Origin: Hoyosella altamirensis
Lineage (GTDB): Bacteria > Actinomycetota > Actinomycetes > Mycobacteriales > Mycobacteriaceae
Reading direction: 5' to 3'
DNA: 64,000 nt
Assembly: GCF_014191505.1 (NCBI RefSeq)
Contig: NZ_JACHWS010000002.1
Span: 124,001 to 188,000, forward strand
The stretch's first letter is position 1. Each line of letters starts with the position of its first letter. The notes under the pieces are model-generated. The model made no database searches, was not told the origin of the DNA, and saw only the letters and a program-made list of their open reading frames with translations. Positions 26,628-35,860 of the stretch are shown one piece after another. The position numbers and the translations under genes were made by a program.

Positions 26628-28022
26628 TTAGCGCTGCGCCGCTGCGGGCTCGACCGTTCGATTGTTTCGCTGGCGGCGCAGGGCAAGATCTGCAACGCGG
26701 CTGCGGAACCGGTCAGCGCCCGCAAGCACAGGGCTCACACCGGTTCGGCTGAGCGCACGGTCGTAGCTGCGCAGCAGCCCATCAGCCGTGTGGGTCCACG
26801 AGAAGTTTGACGCGTGGTCCGGCGCAGCGGCGGCATAGCGCGCCCGGCGGTCATGATCATGGATGAGTTCGCTGATCGTTTTCGCCCATAGGCCTGGGGC
26901 GTGGCCGTTGACAAGGGTCCCGGTAACCCCATGATTGACGGCGACCCCCAGTCCGCCGACATCCGCGGCGATAACAGGTGTTCCGCATGCCTGCGCCTCG
27001 ACAGCGACCAACCCGAATGACTCGGAGTAGCTGGGTACCGCTACCAGATCAGAGGCTCGGTACACGTCGGCGAGTTGCGCCGACGGCTGCGGTGGCAGGA
27101 ACGTCACGCGATCCGCGATGCCCGCCTGGTGAGCGAGCCTGACCAGCGAATAGGACTGTTCCGCGGTGCCCGAATGCCCGCCGACCACGACGAGGCGCAG
27201 CGGCAGTCCGGGCTCCCTGCGAATGATCTCCGCGGCCGCTCGGACCAGAACATCCGGAGCCTTGAGTGGCTGAATGCGCCCCACAAAAGTCACCACTGTC
27301 TCGTCCGCGTCGAACCCCAGTGCTGCCCGCGCGGCATGCTTGCTCGCAGGGTGGTACACCGTCAGATCAGCGCCGGGAGCAACAACATCGATCTTCGCGG
27401 GATCCGCGTCATAGTAATTCTGGAGCGCTGCCCGCTCATCCGCGGTGTTCACGACCAGGCGGTCAGCTTCATCGGCCACCTGTTGCTCCCCCGCGCGGCG
27501 TGCGAGCGGCTCCGGAGTGTCCCCCTCGGCGAGTGACGCGTTTTTCACCGCCGCGAGGGTGTGCGCGGTATGGACGAGCGGAACTGACCATCGGTCGCGC
27601 GCCAGCCAGCCGACCTGGCCGGAAAGCCAATAGTGCGAGTGGACTAGATCGTAGTAGCCGGGTGCGTGGTTCGCTTCCTCGCGGAGCACTGCCGCGGTGA
27701 ACGGGCACATCTGGCTGGGCAAGTCGGTTTTGCCGAGGCCCTCGAAGGGGCCCGCAACGATGTTGCGGACAACCACACCATCAGCCGCCGTGACAGACGC
27801 GGGATCTGCGGATGAGGTAGCACGTGTGAAAATCTCGACCTCGACGCCCCGCGCGGCGAGTTCCTTCGCCGTTTGCAGCACATACACGTTCATACCGCCC
27901 GCATCCCCAGTCCCGGGCTGCGCCAGCGGCGAAGTGTGGACGGTGATGACAGCGATCCGGCGCAGCGACGGCATGCTAAGTAAAGTCCCGCGCGTAGACC
28001 GGCGGGTGTCCGGGGTGGTCAC
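26628..28022 (-). CDS. mshA: D-inositol-3-phosphate glycosyltransferase (mycothiol synthesis)
   Basis: MshA makes the first step of mycothiol synthesis, transferring N-acetylglucosamine from UDP-GlcNAc to inositol 3-phosphate. It is a GT4-family GT-B enzyme of 464 residues. The N-terminal half shows the family sequence [20 protein letters not shown] and [17 protein letters not shown]; the C-terminal half has [19 protein letters not shown] and the EX7E-type motif [20 protein letters not shown]. The presence of mycothiol genes is characteristic of actinobacteria. It lies between the YbjN gene and an alpha/beta hydrolase on the same strand. Confidence 0.96.
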   Translation of the reverse strand: MTTPDTRRSTRGTLLSMPSLRRIAVITVHTSPLAQPGTGDAGGMNVYVLQTAKELAARGVEVEIFTRATSSADPASVTAADGVVVRNIVAGPFEGLGKTDLPSQMCPFTAAVLREEANHAPGYYDLVHSHYWLSGQVGWLARDRWSVPLVHTAHTLAAVKNASLAEGDTPEPLARRAGEQQVADEADRLVVNTADERAALQNYYDADPAKIDVVAPGADLTVYHPASKHAARAALGFDADETVVTFVGRIQPLKAPDVLVRAAAEIIRREPGLPLRLVVVGGHSGTAEQSYSLVRLAHQAGIADRVTFLPPQPSAQLADVYRASDLVAVPSYSESFGLVAVEAQACGTPVIAADVGGLGVAVNHGVTGTLVNGHAPGLWAKTISELIHDHDRRARYAAAAPDHASNFSWTHTADGLLRSYDRALSRTGVSPVLAGADRFRSRVADLALRRQRNNRTVEPAAAQR

Positions 28023-28045
28023 TGGCGATATCCTGACCTATCTCT

Positions 28046-28921
28046 TCAGCGGTTCTGCGCGCCGGGTCGGCGGCTGTCGGAAGCATCTCTCCTAAGTGAA
28101 CCCACAAAGTTCGAGATCTCTTCCACGAATCGACCGGGATTTTCAACGAAGGGCGCGTGCCCAGAATCAGCCCAGAAGGAAGCATGCGCATTGAGCAGCA
28201 TTTCCGCGTTGTGTTTCGCGGTCTCGAGGGCCACGACCTGATCCTCGGTGCCATGAATTACCAGCGCGGCCAATTTCAGGCCTCCGAGCATCTCGTCATG
28301 GTCCACGCTTCGCCGGAACAGCGCCTCACGCACCCGCGGTGGTGTAGCCAGACTTGCTCCGAAGAGAGCCTGCTGGACGGCGCCGAGTTCGCCACTCAGA
28401 CGCTCCGGAACAAGCGCCGTCCCGAAACCACCGAGCGCACGGATCGCGTCTCTCGGCACTTCAGAGAATGCACCCGGAATGGCGCGCTTCATCGCGTCAC
28501 CGGTAACCGCCCCAGGATGATCGCGACCGAGGCTTGTAACCGCACCGACCAGGACGAGACCCGCCACAGCTTGCACGCCGTGCACGGCGAGGTAATCGCA
28601 TGCCACAAGTCCGCCGTACGACCAGCCAACGAGCACCGGGTCACGAGCCGCGTCACGCAGGAGCACCGCTGCGACATCGTCTGCCCAGCGCTGGGAGTCG
28701 TCGTATCCCGCGGCTGGCGCATCCGAGTAGCCATGGCCGCGCAGATCAAGAGCAAGCACGCGGTACGACTCCGCGAGCGAATCGATTACGCCGTCACCCC
28801 AGCATGCCGAGGATTGCGCCCAGCCGTGCAGCAGGACAAGAGCCTGATTGTCACGGTTGCCCGCCGCCCGGTACACGATGCGGGTTCCGTCTGCGCTGAT
28901 TGCCTGGTGGATCGCGAACAT
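28046..28921 (-). CDS. Alpha/beta hydrolase
   Basis: The 291-residue protein has the alpha/beta hydrolase layout: oxyanion region ALVLLHGWAQSSACW, the VLALDLRGHGYSD strand-turn, nucleophile elbow VGWSYGGLVACDYL with Ser, the acid in LVIHGTEDQVVALE and the catalytic His in FWADSGHAPFVENPGRF. I placed the start at the ATG 28919-28921; a GTG nine bases upstream is also open. The gene is 24 bp upstream of mshA and likely transcribed with it, and diverges from the SDR gene at 28960. The substrate is unknown; ester hydrolases, haloperoxidase-like enzymes and dehalogenases share this fold. Confidence 0.88.
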   Translation of the reverse strand: MFAIHQAISADGTRIVYRAAGNRDNQALVLLHGWAQSSACWGDGVIDSLAESYRVLALDLRGHGYSDAPAAGYDDSQRWADDVAAVLLRDAARDPVLVGWSYGGLVACDYLAVHGVQAVAGLVLVGAVTSLGRDHPGAVTGDAMKRAIPGAFSEVPRDAIRALGGFGTALVPERLSGELGAVQQALFGASLATPPRVREALFRRSVDHDEMLGGLKLAALVIHGTEDQVVALETAKHNAEMLLNAHASFWADSGHAPFVENPGRFVEEISNFVGSLRRDASDSRRPGAQNR

Positions 28922-28959
28922 GACGACCACGCTATATCGCCGCTACTACCATCAGCATC

Positions 28960-29715
28960 ATGGATATCGCTGAAAACACTCGGGTCGCGGTCGTGACAGG
29001 AGCTAGTTCGGGAATTGGTGAAGCCACCGCACGGGCACTCGCCGACGCGGGGTTCCACGTCATTGTGGGGGCGCGGCGCGTCGACCGGATCGAGGCGCTG
29101 GCGCAGGAAATCGGCGGTACCGCCCTGCCACTCGATGTCACCGACGACGAGTCCGTCCATGCGTTTACCACAGCAATTCCCCGTGTCAGCGTGCTGGTGA
29201 ACAACGCTGGCGGAGCCAAAGGGCTCGAAACCGTCATGGATGCTGACCTGGACAATTGGCGGTGGATGTGGGAAACGAACGTCCTCGGAACGTTGCGGAT
29301 GACGAAAGCACTGCTGCCGAAACTGATCGACTCTGGTGACGGACTGATCGTCACAGTCACGTCGATCGCGGCCCTCGAAATTTACAGCGGAGGCTCCGGC
29401 TATACGTCAGCGAAGCATGCTCAGGGGGTTCTGCACCGCACCCTGCGCGACGAGTTGCTCGGCAAGCCCGTCCGCCTCACGGAAGTTGCTCCCGGTGCAG
29501 TCGAGACGGAATTCTCCAAGGTCCGTTTTGAGGGTGATGACGAGCGCGCAGCTAAAGTCTACGAAGGCTTCACTCCCCTGTCCGCCGAGGACATCGCCGA
29601 AGTAATTAGTTTCGTCGCGACGCGTCCCTCTCACGTCAACATCGACCAAGTGATGATCAAACCGCGGGCACAGGCGGGACCCGGAAAGTTCCACCGGGAA
29701 CCAGGTCAGAGCTGA
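28960..29715 (+). CDS. Short-chain dehydrogenase/reductase (Rv0484c type)
   Basis: This is a classical SDR oxidoreductase of 251 residues. The cofactor motif is VAVVTGASSGIGEATARALA; the RRVD after the second strand (GARRVDRIEAL) suggests NADP preference. LVNNAGGAKG follows, then the catalytic Ser in VTSIAALEIYSG and Tyr/Lys in GYTSAKHAQGV. It starts close to the divergent hydrolase gene (38 bp) and its end overlaps the convergent murB end by ten bases. YdfG-like serine/3-hydroxy acid dehydrogenases share this sequence style, but the substrate is not certain. Confidence 0.9.
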   Translation: MDIAENTRVAVVTGASSGIGEATARALADAGFHVIVGARRVDRIEALAQEIGGTALPLDVTDDESVHAFTTAIPRVSVLVNNAGGAKGLETVMDADLDNWRWMWETNVLGTLRMTKALLPKLIDSGDGLIVTVTSIAALEIYSGGSGYTSAKHAQGVLHRTLRDELLGKPVRLTEVAPGAVETEFSKVRFEGDDERAAKVYEGFTPLSAEDIAEVISFVATRPSHVNIDQVMIKPRAQAGPGKFHREPGQS

Positions 29716-30815
29716 GCGCCCACAAACACTGGCTCGGGGTGCAGGTCCACACCGAATGCGTCACGCACCCCGTCCCGCACCGTACGTGCTAGGCCAACCA
29801 GGTCAGCGGTCGTCGCATCCCCGCGGTTCGTCAACGCGAGCGTGTGCTTCGTCGACAGCCGCGCGCGAGCGTCTTCGCCGGGAAAGCCACGGCTGAACCC
29901 GGCCCTCTCGATGAGCCATCCGGCTGAGAGTTTCACTCCGCCGTCAGCGCTCGCGAACTGTGGCACGGCGATGTCGTCACCCAGGCGCTCATGGATGGCC
30001 GCAAGCACGCGTGGAAGGTCTTCGCGGGACACGACCGGGTTGGTGAAGAAGGAGCCCGCGCTCCAGGTGTCGTGATCCTGAGAGTTGAGCACCATCCCCT
30101 TGCTGCCACGCAGTTTCAGCACAGCGTCACGCACCTGCGCGGCCGCTACCCGGTCTCCTTCTGCCGCGCCCAGATTGCGCGCCAGCTCGCCATAGCGGAC
30201 TGGCGCGCTGAGGCCGTCGTCAAGCAAACCCATTTCGACGGACAGCACGACCGCGGTGTCGGTGTTCTTCAGAATGCTATGACGATAGGACAGGTGCAGG
30301 TCGGCGGGATCCACCCAGTGCACGTTGCCGCTCGCGCGGTCGAGCAGTTTCACACGGCGGAGAACCGAGGAGATCTCGACTCCGTAGGCACCCACGTTCT
30401 GGACGGGCGTCGCCCCCGTTGAGCCCGGAATTCCGGACAGACATTCCAGTCCGCCGAGGCCCGCAACGACACTCGCGGCAACCACGGTGTCCCAGTTCGT
30501 GCCCGCTTCCGCGTGGACGACAGCGCCGTCTATTGAATAGGACGTTGCCGCCACCCGTACGACCACCGCATCCACGCCGTCATCAGCGATCACAAGATTC
30601 GAACCACCCGCCAGGATCAGGACAGGGACCTGTTCCTGATCGAGCCTGCGGACCACGCCGGCGAGCATGTCCGTCGTCGTGCAGGTCACTATCGCCGCTG
30701 CCGGGCCGCCAAGCCGCAGCGTGGTGTGCGCAGCGAGCGGCGTGCCGAAGGAGACCGCGGCGCCGAACTCGTCAGCGAGCCGCGCCACAACGTCAGTTGA
30801 GTGGATGGCAGACAC
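29706..30815 (-). CDS. murB: UDP-N-acetylenolpyruvoylglucosamine reductase
   Basis: MurB reduces UDP-GlcNAc-enolpyruvate to UDP-MurNAc in peptidoglycan synthesis, using FAD and NADPH. The FAD domain shows NTTLRLGG-like AAHTTLRLGGPAAAIV, then VLILAGGSNLVIADDG and the central LECLSGIPGSTGATPVQNVG. The catalytic Ser/His area appears as AGSFFTNPVVS, and the C-terminal end has SAGWLIERAGFSRGF and LALTNRGDATT. At 369 residues it is the normal actinobacterial size. It faces the SDR gene tail to tail with a 10-bp overlap, as the corresponding genes are close in mycobacteria. Confidence 0.96.
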   Translation of the reverse strand: MSAIHSTDVVARLADEFGAAVSFGTPLAAHTTLRLGGPAAAIVTCTTTDMLAGVVRRLDQEQVPVLILAGGSNLVIADDGVDAVVVRVAATSYSIDGAVVHAEAGTNWDTVVAASVVAGLGGLECLSGIPGSTGATPVQNVGAYGVEISSVLRRVKLLDRASGNVHWVDPADLHLSYRHSILKNTDTAVVLSVEMGLLDDGLSAPVRYGELARNLGAAEGDRVAAAQVRDAVLKLRGSKGMVLNSQDHDTWSAGSFFTNPVVSREDLPRVLAAIHERLGDDIAVPQFASADGGVKLSAGWLIERAGFSRGFPGEDARARLSTKHTLALTNRGDATTADLVGLARTVRDGVRDAFGVDLHPEPVFVGAQL

Positions 30816-30838
30816 AAGAGAACGGTAACCTGCCCGTT

Positions 30839-31339
30839 ATGGCTCGCCGCACTGAGTACCACAAAGAATTCCCGTTTCCCGCTGAGAAAGTCTTCACAGC
30901 GATCGCCACCAAGCAGTACTGGGAGGACCGTCTTGCTGCTGTGGGCGGCACCAATGCCCGCGTCACTTCGTTCAGCGCGGACGACTCCGGCATCACGGTC
31001 GAACTCGAACAATTCATTCCTCGCTCTAAGCTCCCGTCAGTCGCTCAGACCGTCATCAAGAACGACATGGTGATCGAACGCAAAGAAAGCTGGACTAAGT
31101 TCGACGGCACGTCGACAGGTGAACTCTTTGCAACGATGAAGGGCGGGCCGGGTAACGTCAAAGGCACCCGCACGCTGAAGGCGGACGGGGACCGATCTGT
31201 CGTCGACGCCACGGTCGAAGGCCGCGTGAGTGTTCCCATCGTGGGCGGCAAACTTGAAAAGCTCGTCCTGCAGAGTCTCGTCGATCTGTACGAGAAAGAG
31301 GACAAGTTCACCGCAGACTGGATCGAAAAGAACCTGTAA
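30839..31339 (+). CDS. DUF2505 family protein
   Basis: This is a 166-residue member of the DUF2505 family, which has a START/SRPBCC-like fold often used for lipid or hydrophobic ligand binding; function is not established. The translation starts MARRTEYHKEFPFPAEKVFT and includes KQYWEDRLAAVGGTNARVTS, IPRSKLPSVAQTVIKNDMVI and the late LEKLVLQSLVDLYEKEDKF. I chose the ATG at 30839 because sequence upstream in that frame lies antisense to murB and looks non-coding. The mycobacterial neighbour is the same (Rv0481c next to murB). Divergent from murB with about 24 bp between starts. Confidence 0.88.
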   Translation: MARRTEYHKEFPFPAEKVFTAIATKQYWEDRLAAVGGTNARVTSFSADDSGITVELEQFIPRSKLPSVAQTVIKNDMVIERKESWTKFDGTSTGELFATMKGGPGNVKGTRTLKADGDRSVVDATVEGRVSVPIVGGKLEKLVLQSLVDLYEKEDKFTADWIEKNL

Positions 31340-31341
31340 CC

Positions 31342-32163
31342 GTGCTGGGGGCTCGTTCCTCGCGCGGAGCCCCCACCGGAGCTCGCAGCCGAGCGTTAGG
31401 CCGGGTTACGCGCGGCACCACCGGGGTGAACCGCCTGCGCCGCGGCGACCGGTGGCTCGTACACCATCCAGATGTGCGGCGGGTGCTCCAAAGTACGCCC
31501 GAACCGCTCGTCGCCGACGTGGGTTACGGCTCGGTACCGGTAACAACATTCGAGCTCGCAGCCCGGCTTCGCGCCGTCGCGCCCCAGACTCGGGTTGTCG
31601 GGCTTGAGATCGATCCCGCCCGCGTTGTCACGGGCGGGGACAGGGTTGATTTCGCGTACGGAGGATTCGAGCTCGCGGGGCTTCATCCCGTCCTGGTGCG
31701 TGCATTCAACGTTCTGCGTCAGTACGACGAGTCCGATGTGCCAGCGGCGTGGGCAGCGATGCAGACGGGGCTCGCTCCGAATGGTCTCATCATGGACGGC
31801 ACTTGCGACGAGCTTGGCCGCCGCTGTGCGTGGATCCTCCTCGACAAGCACCGGCCGCTGAGTCTCACACTCGCGTGGGATCCGCATTTTGTCGCCACGC
31901 CTTCGGATGTGGCTGAGCGACTTCCGAAGGCCCTGATCCACCGGAACGTCCCCGGAGAGCGGATCTTTGATCTGCTGAACCTCGCCGACGAATGCTGGGC
32001 GCGCGCGGCGGGCTATGCGCCCTACGGCCCACGGCAGCGCTGGCGCGCCGCACTTCTCGCCATGCGGGATCGGGGCGTACCCGTTCATGTTCCCCGCCGC
32101 AGATTGCGTGACTGCATCCTCACCGTCGAATGGGCTCAGGTGGCCCCCGAAGTCACAGTGTGA
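31342..32163 (+). CDS. Class I SAM-dependent methyltransferase-like protein
   Basis: The protein has a class I methyltransferase-like Rossmann fold: motif I LVADVGYGSVPVTTFELA, followed by VVGLEIDPARV with the acidic ribose-binding residue, and a later GLAPNGLIMDGTCDE block. The 273-residue reading starts with GTG two bases after the DUF2505 stop, so the genes are probably co-transcribed. The first 25 residues are Arg/Gly-rich and a later GTG at 31426 would also give a good start. The C-terminal half (AGYAPYGPRQRWRAALLAM) is not one I can match. The substrate is unknown. Confidence 0.75.
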   Translation: MLGARSSRGAPTGARSRALGRVTRGTTGVNRLRRGDRWLVHHPDVRRVLQSTPEPLVADVGYGSVPVTTFELAARLRAVAPQTRVVGLEIDPARVVTGGDRVDFAYGGFELAGLHPVLVRAFNVLRQYDESDVPAAWAAMQTGLAPNGLIMDGTCDELGRRCAWILLDKHRPLSLTLAWDPHFVATPSDVAERLPKALIHRNVPGERIFDLLNLADECWARAAGYAPYGPRQRWRAALLAMRDRGVPVHVPRRRLRDCILTVEWAQVAPEVTV

Positions 32164-32231
32164 AAGACCTTAGGGAAAACACAGCGTTCTCGTAGCGCTG
32201 ACTGAAGAACCCTCGGGCAGAATGGCAGTCG

Positions 32232-32999
32232 ATGATGACAAGTAACCGTAACTATCCGCCACCGCCCAAGCGGAAGCGCCGTGGCAGCCGCATCGCCCTG
32301 ATTGTGGTTGTGGTGCTTGTCGTTGGCATTGCCGCCGTCGGTGTCGGCAGCGAACTGTACCTGCGCAACCGAGTGTCGGACTGCATGGCACAGTCGATGA
32401 GCCAGTCGATCGGGTCTGACGTTGAAGTCACTATGAGCCGCAAGCCGATGCTCATGCAGATGGTCGATGGCAAGACACCATGGGTCGAGGTTTCCACCAC
32501 CGGCAACCGGCTCGGCGATGCCGACGGTATGCATATGGATCTGCGGCTCAACGGTGTGCAGACGTTCAACGACGGTGAGATCGCGACGACGGTCGAGAGT
32601 TCCGCGGCTGACATCAGGTGGACCTCACAGGGCATCCTGGCGACGCTGCAGCAGCAGGGCATCCTCGCGGTTGTCACCGCGGTCGAGCCCCGGCCTGCGG
32701 ATCAGACCCTCGAGGTTCAGGTCGTGGGCGCATTGCTCAGTGTCACAGTCGCACCGACGATCCAGAACGAGGCGATCTCGCTGGAGGTCACGGACGCGAA
32801 CCTGCTCGGCATCAATATTCCGCGTGAACTCCCGCAAGCGATAATTCAGACAATCGGTGAGGGTCTTGCTGATTTCCCGCTCGGGATGAAGCCCACCGAT
32901 ATGACCGTCACCGGCGACGGCATCGAGGTTCGACTCGAAGGCGACCGCGCGGAACTCGAGCGCGCTGAAGACGAAGAAGTGGTGTGCGAACTGTTCTGA
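32232..32999 (+). CDS. DUF2993 (LmeA-like) membrane-anchored protein
   Basis: This belongs to DUF2993, the family of mycobacterial LmeA, which acts in the cell envelope on lipomannan elongation. The 255-residue protein has a short basic cytosolic start (PPPPKRKRRGSR), one membrane helix (IALIVVVVLVVGIAAVGVG) and an outer domain. That domain shows family features VEVSTTGNRLGDADGMHMDL and LEVTDANLLGINIPRELPQA. By position it corresponds to M. tuberculosis Rv0479c rather than to LmeA itself. It faces deoC tail to tail, 12 bp apart. The exact envelope role is inference. Confidence 0.85.
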   Translation: MMTSNRNYPPPPKRKRRGSRIALIVVVVLVVGIAAVGVGSELYLRNRVSDCMAQSMSQSIGSDVEVTMSRKPMLMQMVDGKTPWVEVSTTGNRLGDADGMHMDLRLNGVQTFNDGEIATTVESSAADIRWTSQGILATLQQQGILAVVTAVEPRPADQTLEVQVVGALLSVTVAPTIQNEAISLEVTDANLLGINIPRELPQAIIQTIGEGLADFPLGMKPTDMTVTGDGIEVRLEGDRAELERAEDEEVVCELF

Positions 33000-33011
33000 C
33001 GGCGCTCTTCG

Positions 33012-33680
33012 TCAGTCGGTGAAGCCCTCAAGCACGGCACGCGAGCCGGACAGGCCCAGCCGTGTCGCACCGGCTGCAATCATTGCCTGTGCGGCCTCGG
33101 GTGTGCGGATCCCGCCGCTCGCCTTGATGCCCAATTGGCCGCCAACAGTCTGCGCCATCAATTCGATGGCGTGAACTGTGGCGCCGCCCGCCGGGTGGAA
33201 CCCAGTCGAGGTCTTCACGAAATCCGCACCGGCAGTTCGGGCGACCTCACAAACACGCACGATGGCTTCGTCGGGCAGCGCAGCTGATTCGATGATCACT
33301 TTCAGCACGGTCTTCATGCCGGCGGCTTCACGCACGATGAGGATGTCCTGGAGTACCGCATCGAAATCACCTGCGAGTGCCCGGCCGACGTCGATCACCA
33401 TGTCGACCTCAGCTGCACCGGCTTCCACAGCCATACGCGCCTCGACACCTTTGACGAGTGATTGGTGCTTCCCTGAAGGGAACCCAGCTACCGTCGCGAC
33501 GACGAGGCCCTCAGCCTTCACCGGCAGCATCGACGGCGACACACAGATGGCGAGGACGCCGAGTTCCTGTGCCTCCGAAATGAGGGCGTCAACATCACTC
33601 GTCGTGGCCTCGGGCTTCAGCAAGGTGTGGTCGATCATGCTGGCGACACGCGAACGGGTGACACTGCGGAGGGGATCCAT
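33012..33680 (-). CDS. deoC: Deoxyribose-phosphate aldolase
   Basis: DeoC splits 2-deoxyribose 5-phosphate into glyceraldehyde 3-phosphate and acetaldehyde during nucleoside breakdown. The 222-residue protein starts before [20 protein letters not shown]. It shows the catalytic Asp region [16 protein letters not shown], the KVIIESAAL strand and the Schiff-base lysine in [18 protein letters not shown], then [19 protein letters not shown] chose the ATG at 33678-33680 because longer in-frame extensions run antisense into purU. It diverges from purU with 27 bp between starts. Confidence 0.96.
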   Translation of the reverse strand: MDPLRSVTRSRVASMIDHTLLKPEATTSDVDALISEAQELGVLAICVSPSMLPVKAEGLVVATVAGFPSGKHQSLVKGVEARMAVEAGAAEVDMVIDVGRALAGDFDAVLQDILIVREAAGMKTVLKVIIESAALPDEAIVRVCEVARTAGADFVKTSTGFHPAGGATVHAIELMAQTVGGQLGIKASGGIRTPEAAQAMIAAGATRLGLSGSRAVLEGFTD

Positions 33681-33707
33681 TCTCGTGAGCTTGTCATACT
33701 TACCGGC

Positions 33708-34595
33708 ATGGTATTGAACCCGGTCTCTGACGAACGCCGTTTCGTGTTGTCCCTTGGCTGTCCCGACGCGCTGGGTATTGTGGCGCGCCTGTCCGGGTTC
33801 CTCGCGGGGGCCGGTGCCTGGATTGTGGAAGCGGCATACCATGCTGACCCTGATACCGGCTGGTTCTTCACACGGCAGGCTGTTACTGCTTCATCGGTGC
33901 GGATGAGTCTTGAAGAGTTCCGGGGACGTTTTGCGGAAATCGCCGCCACATTCGGCAAGGAAGCCGAGTGGTCCGTGCATGACACCGGAGCGCCGAAGCG
34001 GATCGTACTCCTGGTCAGCAAGGAAGGGCACTGCTTGCACGACCTGCTCGGTCGCGCCGCGACAGGTGAACTGCCGGCCGAGATCTGCGCTGTCATCGGG
34101 AATCACACGAACCTGGAACCGGTCGCGCGGGCACATGGCGTTCCGTTCCAGCATGTTCCGTTCCCGGCCGATCCGGAACAACGCGCCGCCGCGTTTGAAC
34201 AGGTGCGCGGACTCGTTGACTCCCATGATCCGCACGCTGTCGTCCTAGCGCGATTCATGCAGGTGCTGCCGCCCGAGTTGTGTGCGCATTGGAAGCGCAA
34301 GGCGATCAACATTCACCACAGCTTCTTGCCGTCGTTCGTTGGCGCCCGGCCCTACCATCAAGCCCACGAACGGGGCGTGAAGATTATTGGTGCCACCTGC
34401 CACTACGTCACCGCGGAACTCGACGCCGGCCCGATCATCGAACAGGACGTTGTGCGAATCGACCACTCCTACTCGATCGCCGATATGGTGCGCCACGGGC
34501 GCGACATCGAGAAGATCGTCCTGTCACGGGGGCTGCGCTGGCATCTGGAGGACAGGGTGCAGGTGCACGGCAGGAAGACCGTGATCTTCAGTTAG
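33708..34595 (+). CDS. purU: Formyltetrahydrofolate deformylase
   Basis: PurU hydrolyses 10-formyltetrahydrofolate to formate and tetrahydrofolate, balancing one-carbon pools for purine synthesis. The 295-residue protein has an N-terminal ACT domain ([20 protein letters not shown], about residues 10-80) and a C-terminal formyltransferase-like domain. The latter has [17 protein letters not shown], the catalytic [16 protein letters not shown] segment and the Asp in [19 protein letters not shown] chose the ATG at 33708 giving the family N-terminus. It converges with the hydrolase at 34597 with almost no gap and no hairpin. Confidence 0.95.
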   Translation: MVLNPVSDERRFVLSLGCPDALGIVARLSGFLAGAGAWIVEAAYHADPDTGWFFTRQAVTASSVRMSLEEFRGRFAEIAATFGKEAEWSVHDTGAPKRIVLLVSKEGHCLHDLLGRAATGELPAEICAVIGNHTNLEPVARAHGVPFQHVPFPADPEQRAAAFEQVRGLVDSHDPHAVVLARFMQVLPPELCAHWKRKAINIHHSFLPSFVGARPYHQAHERGVKIIGATCHYVTAELDAGPIIEQDVVRIDHSYSIADMVRHGRDIEKIVLSRGLRWHLEDRVQVHGRKTVIFS

Positions 34596-34596
34596 G

Positions 34597-35694
34597 TCAG
34601 CCCACGCGACGATGCGATGCGGGGATACCGGCGAGGCGGCGAATCTCAGAAACCACCATTTCTGGCGCCTCCACCGGGCTCATGTGGCCGATACCCGCGA
34701 TCTCGCTGAACGACTCCAGGTTGCCGGACATCTCTAGCCGATCCTTGATCCGGTAGGAGTGCACCGGCGGTGTCAGACGGTCCGCGCTGCCGACGAGGAC
34801 ACCCGTCGGAACAACCAGATTATCCAGTGCATTTGCGATATCCAGACGCCCCAGCACCGTGCCCCACATGCCGCGGACCCGGCGCGGGCAAGCATTCACG
34901 ATCGTGCGGCAGAATTCGCGCTGCTCCGGAGTTGAAGCGCTTCCCATTGTCGCGTAGCGGAGAATCTCCGACGGCAACAGGCCCGTGGGTACCGGGGCTG
35001 ATATCAGCGCGTGAACCAGGACCGGACGGCCCGGCACATTCCGGAGCACGGGAGGGATGACCAGTTCCTCGGCCGTCAGGCGGTCTGACGCTGTGCTTAG
35101 CAGCAAAGCCGACGAGGCGTAGCGCGCCACTTCCGCCCGGTGCTTGTCTGCCCACGACATGATGGTCATGCCGCCCATGCTGTGGCCGACCAGCACCGCG
35201 CGTTCCCCGGGCGCCAGAGACCCCGAAAGGACACTTGAGAAGTCGTCAGCCAGCAGTTCCGGGCTGAGTCTGGCGCGGCCTAGTTCGCTGCGACCATGAC
35301 CGCGCTGATCGTAGGTGATGATGCGGAACTCGTCCGCAAGTGCATTGATCTGTGGACGCCAGAACTCTGTGGAACACGTCCATCCGTGTGAGAGCACAAG
35401 AGGCTGCGCCCCGGGGCGGCCGAACACGCGGACGTGCAGCTTGGTTCCGTCTTTCGAGACGATCGTCTGGTCTGCGGCTGGAGCCGTGATCTCGGAGAAA
35501 AGTGTGGGGTTCGACAGCGGGGCCGCATCTGGCAACTGGACGGTGCCATCGCTCCCGGGGACCAGAAGCTTGCGGGCTGAAGCGGAGACTGTTCCCAGTA
35601 ACGCCTCACGTGCAAGCCCGATGGACGCCAATGGCCGCGTAATTGGGACCGCCCCCATAGCTGGGCCAATCACCGGGAATCTCACCAGATTCAC
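34597..35694 (-). CDS. Alpha/beta hydrolase linked to the diiron oxygenase/MerR cassette
   Basis: The 365-residue protein has a roughly 85-residue N-terminal extension before an alpha/beta hydrolase core. The oxyanion loop is LVLSHGWTCSTEFWRPQ, then RIITYDQRGHGRSE, the nucleophile elbow VLVGHSMGGMTIMSWA, the acid region VLVGSADRLTPPVHS and the His in IAGIGHMSPVEAPEMV. The extension contains GPAMGAVPITRPLASIGLA and may help membrane or partner contact. It lies downstream of a MerR-type regulator and an AurF-type oxygenase on the same strand. Two 12-bp AT-rich repeats precede it. The fold suggests a lipase, esterase or epoxide hydrolase; the substrate is unknown. Confidence 0.87.
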   Translation of the reverse strand: MNLVRFPVIGPAMGAVPITRPLASIGLAREALLGTVSASARKLLVPGSDGTVQLPDAAPLSNPTLFSEITAPAADQTIVSKDGTKLHVRVFGRPGAQPLVLSHGWTCSTEFWRPQINALADEFRIITYDQRGHGRSELGRARLSPELLADDFSSVLSGSLAPGERAVLVGHSMGGMTIMSWADKHRAEVARYASSALLLSTASDRLTAEELVIPPVLRNVPGRPVLVHALISAPVPTGLLPSEILRYATMGSASTPEQREFCRTIVNACPRRVRGMWGTVLGRLDIANALDNLVVPTGVLVGSADRLTPPVHSYRIKDRLEMSGNLESFSEIAGIGHMSPVEAPEMVVSEIRRLAGIPASHRRVG

Positions 35695-35758
35695 CTCATC
35701 GTGTTCGTGGCTCCGGCAGCACTGCCGGCAAGCGCGTCGTTGCGCTTAAGACGTAATC

Positions 35759-35810
35759 TTTTTACAAAATAGCCCAGTTTGCAAGCCCCCGCGTAGGGTT
35801 TTTATAAAAT
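35759..35810. promoter_or_regulatory. Paired 12-bp AT-rich elements upstream of hydrolase gene
   Basis: TTTTTACAAAAT (35759-35770) and TTTTTATAAAAT (35799-35810) differ at one base and repeat at a 40-bp interval. Each is itself nearly palindromic (TTTTA/TAAAA). They stand out against the GC-rich background and lie 65-116 bp before the hydrolase start, just downstream of the MerR gene, so they are good operator candidates. Confidence 0.5.
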
Positions 35811-35860
35811 TCGGCCCACAGTGCAGCTTTCGATGGATTTCAAGTTCAGGCATCCACCGG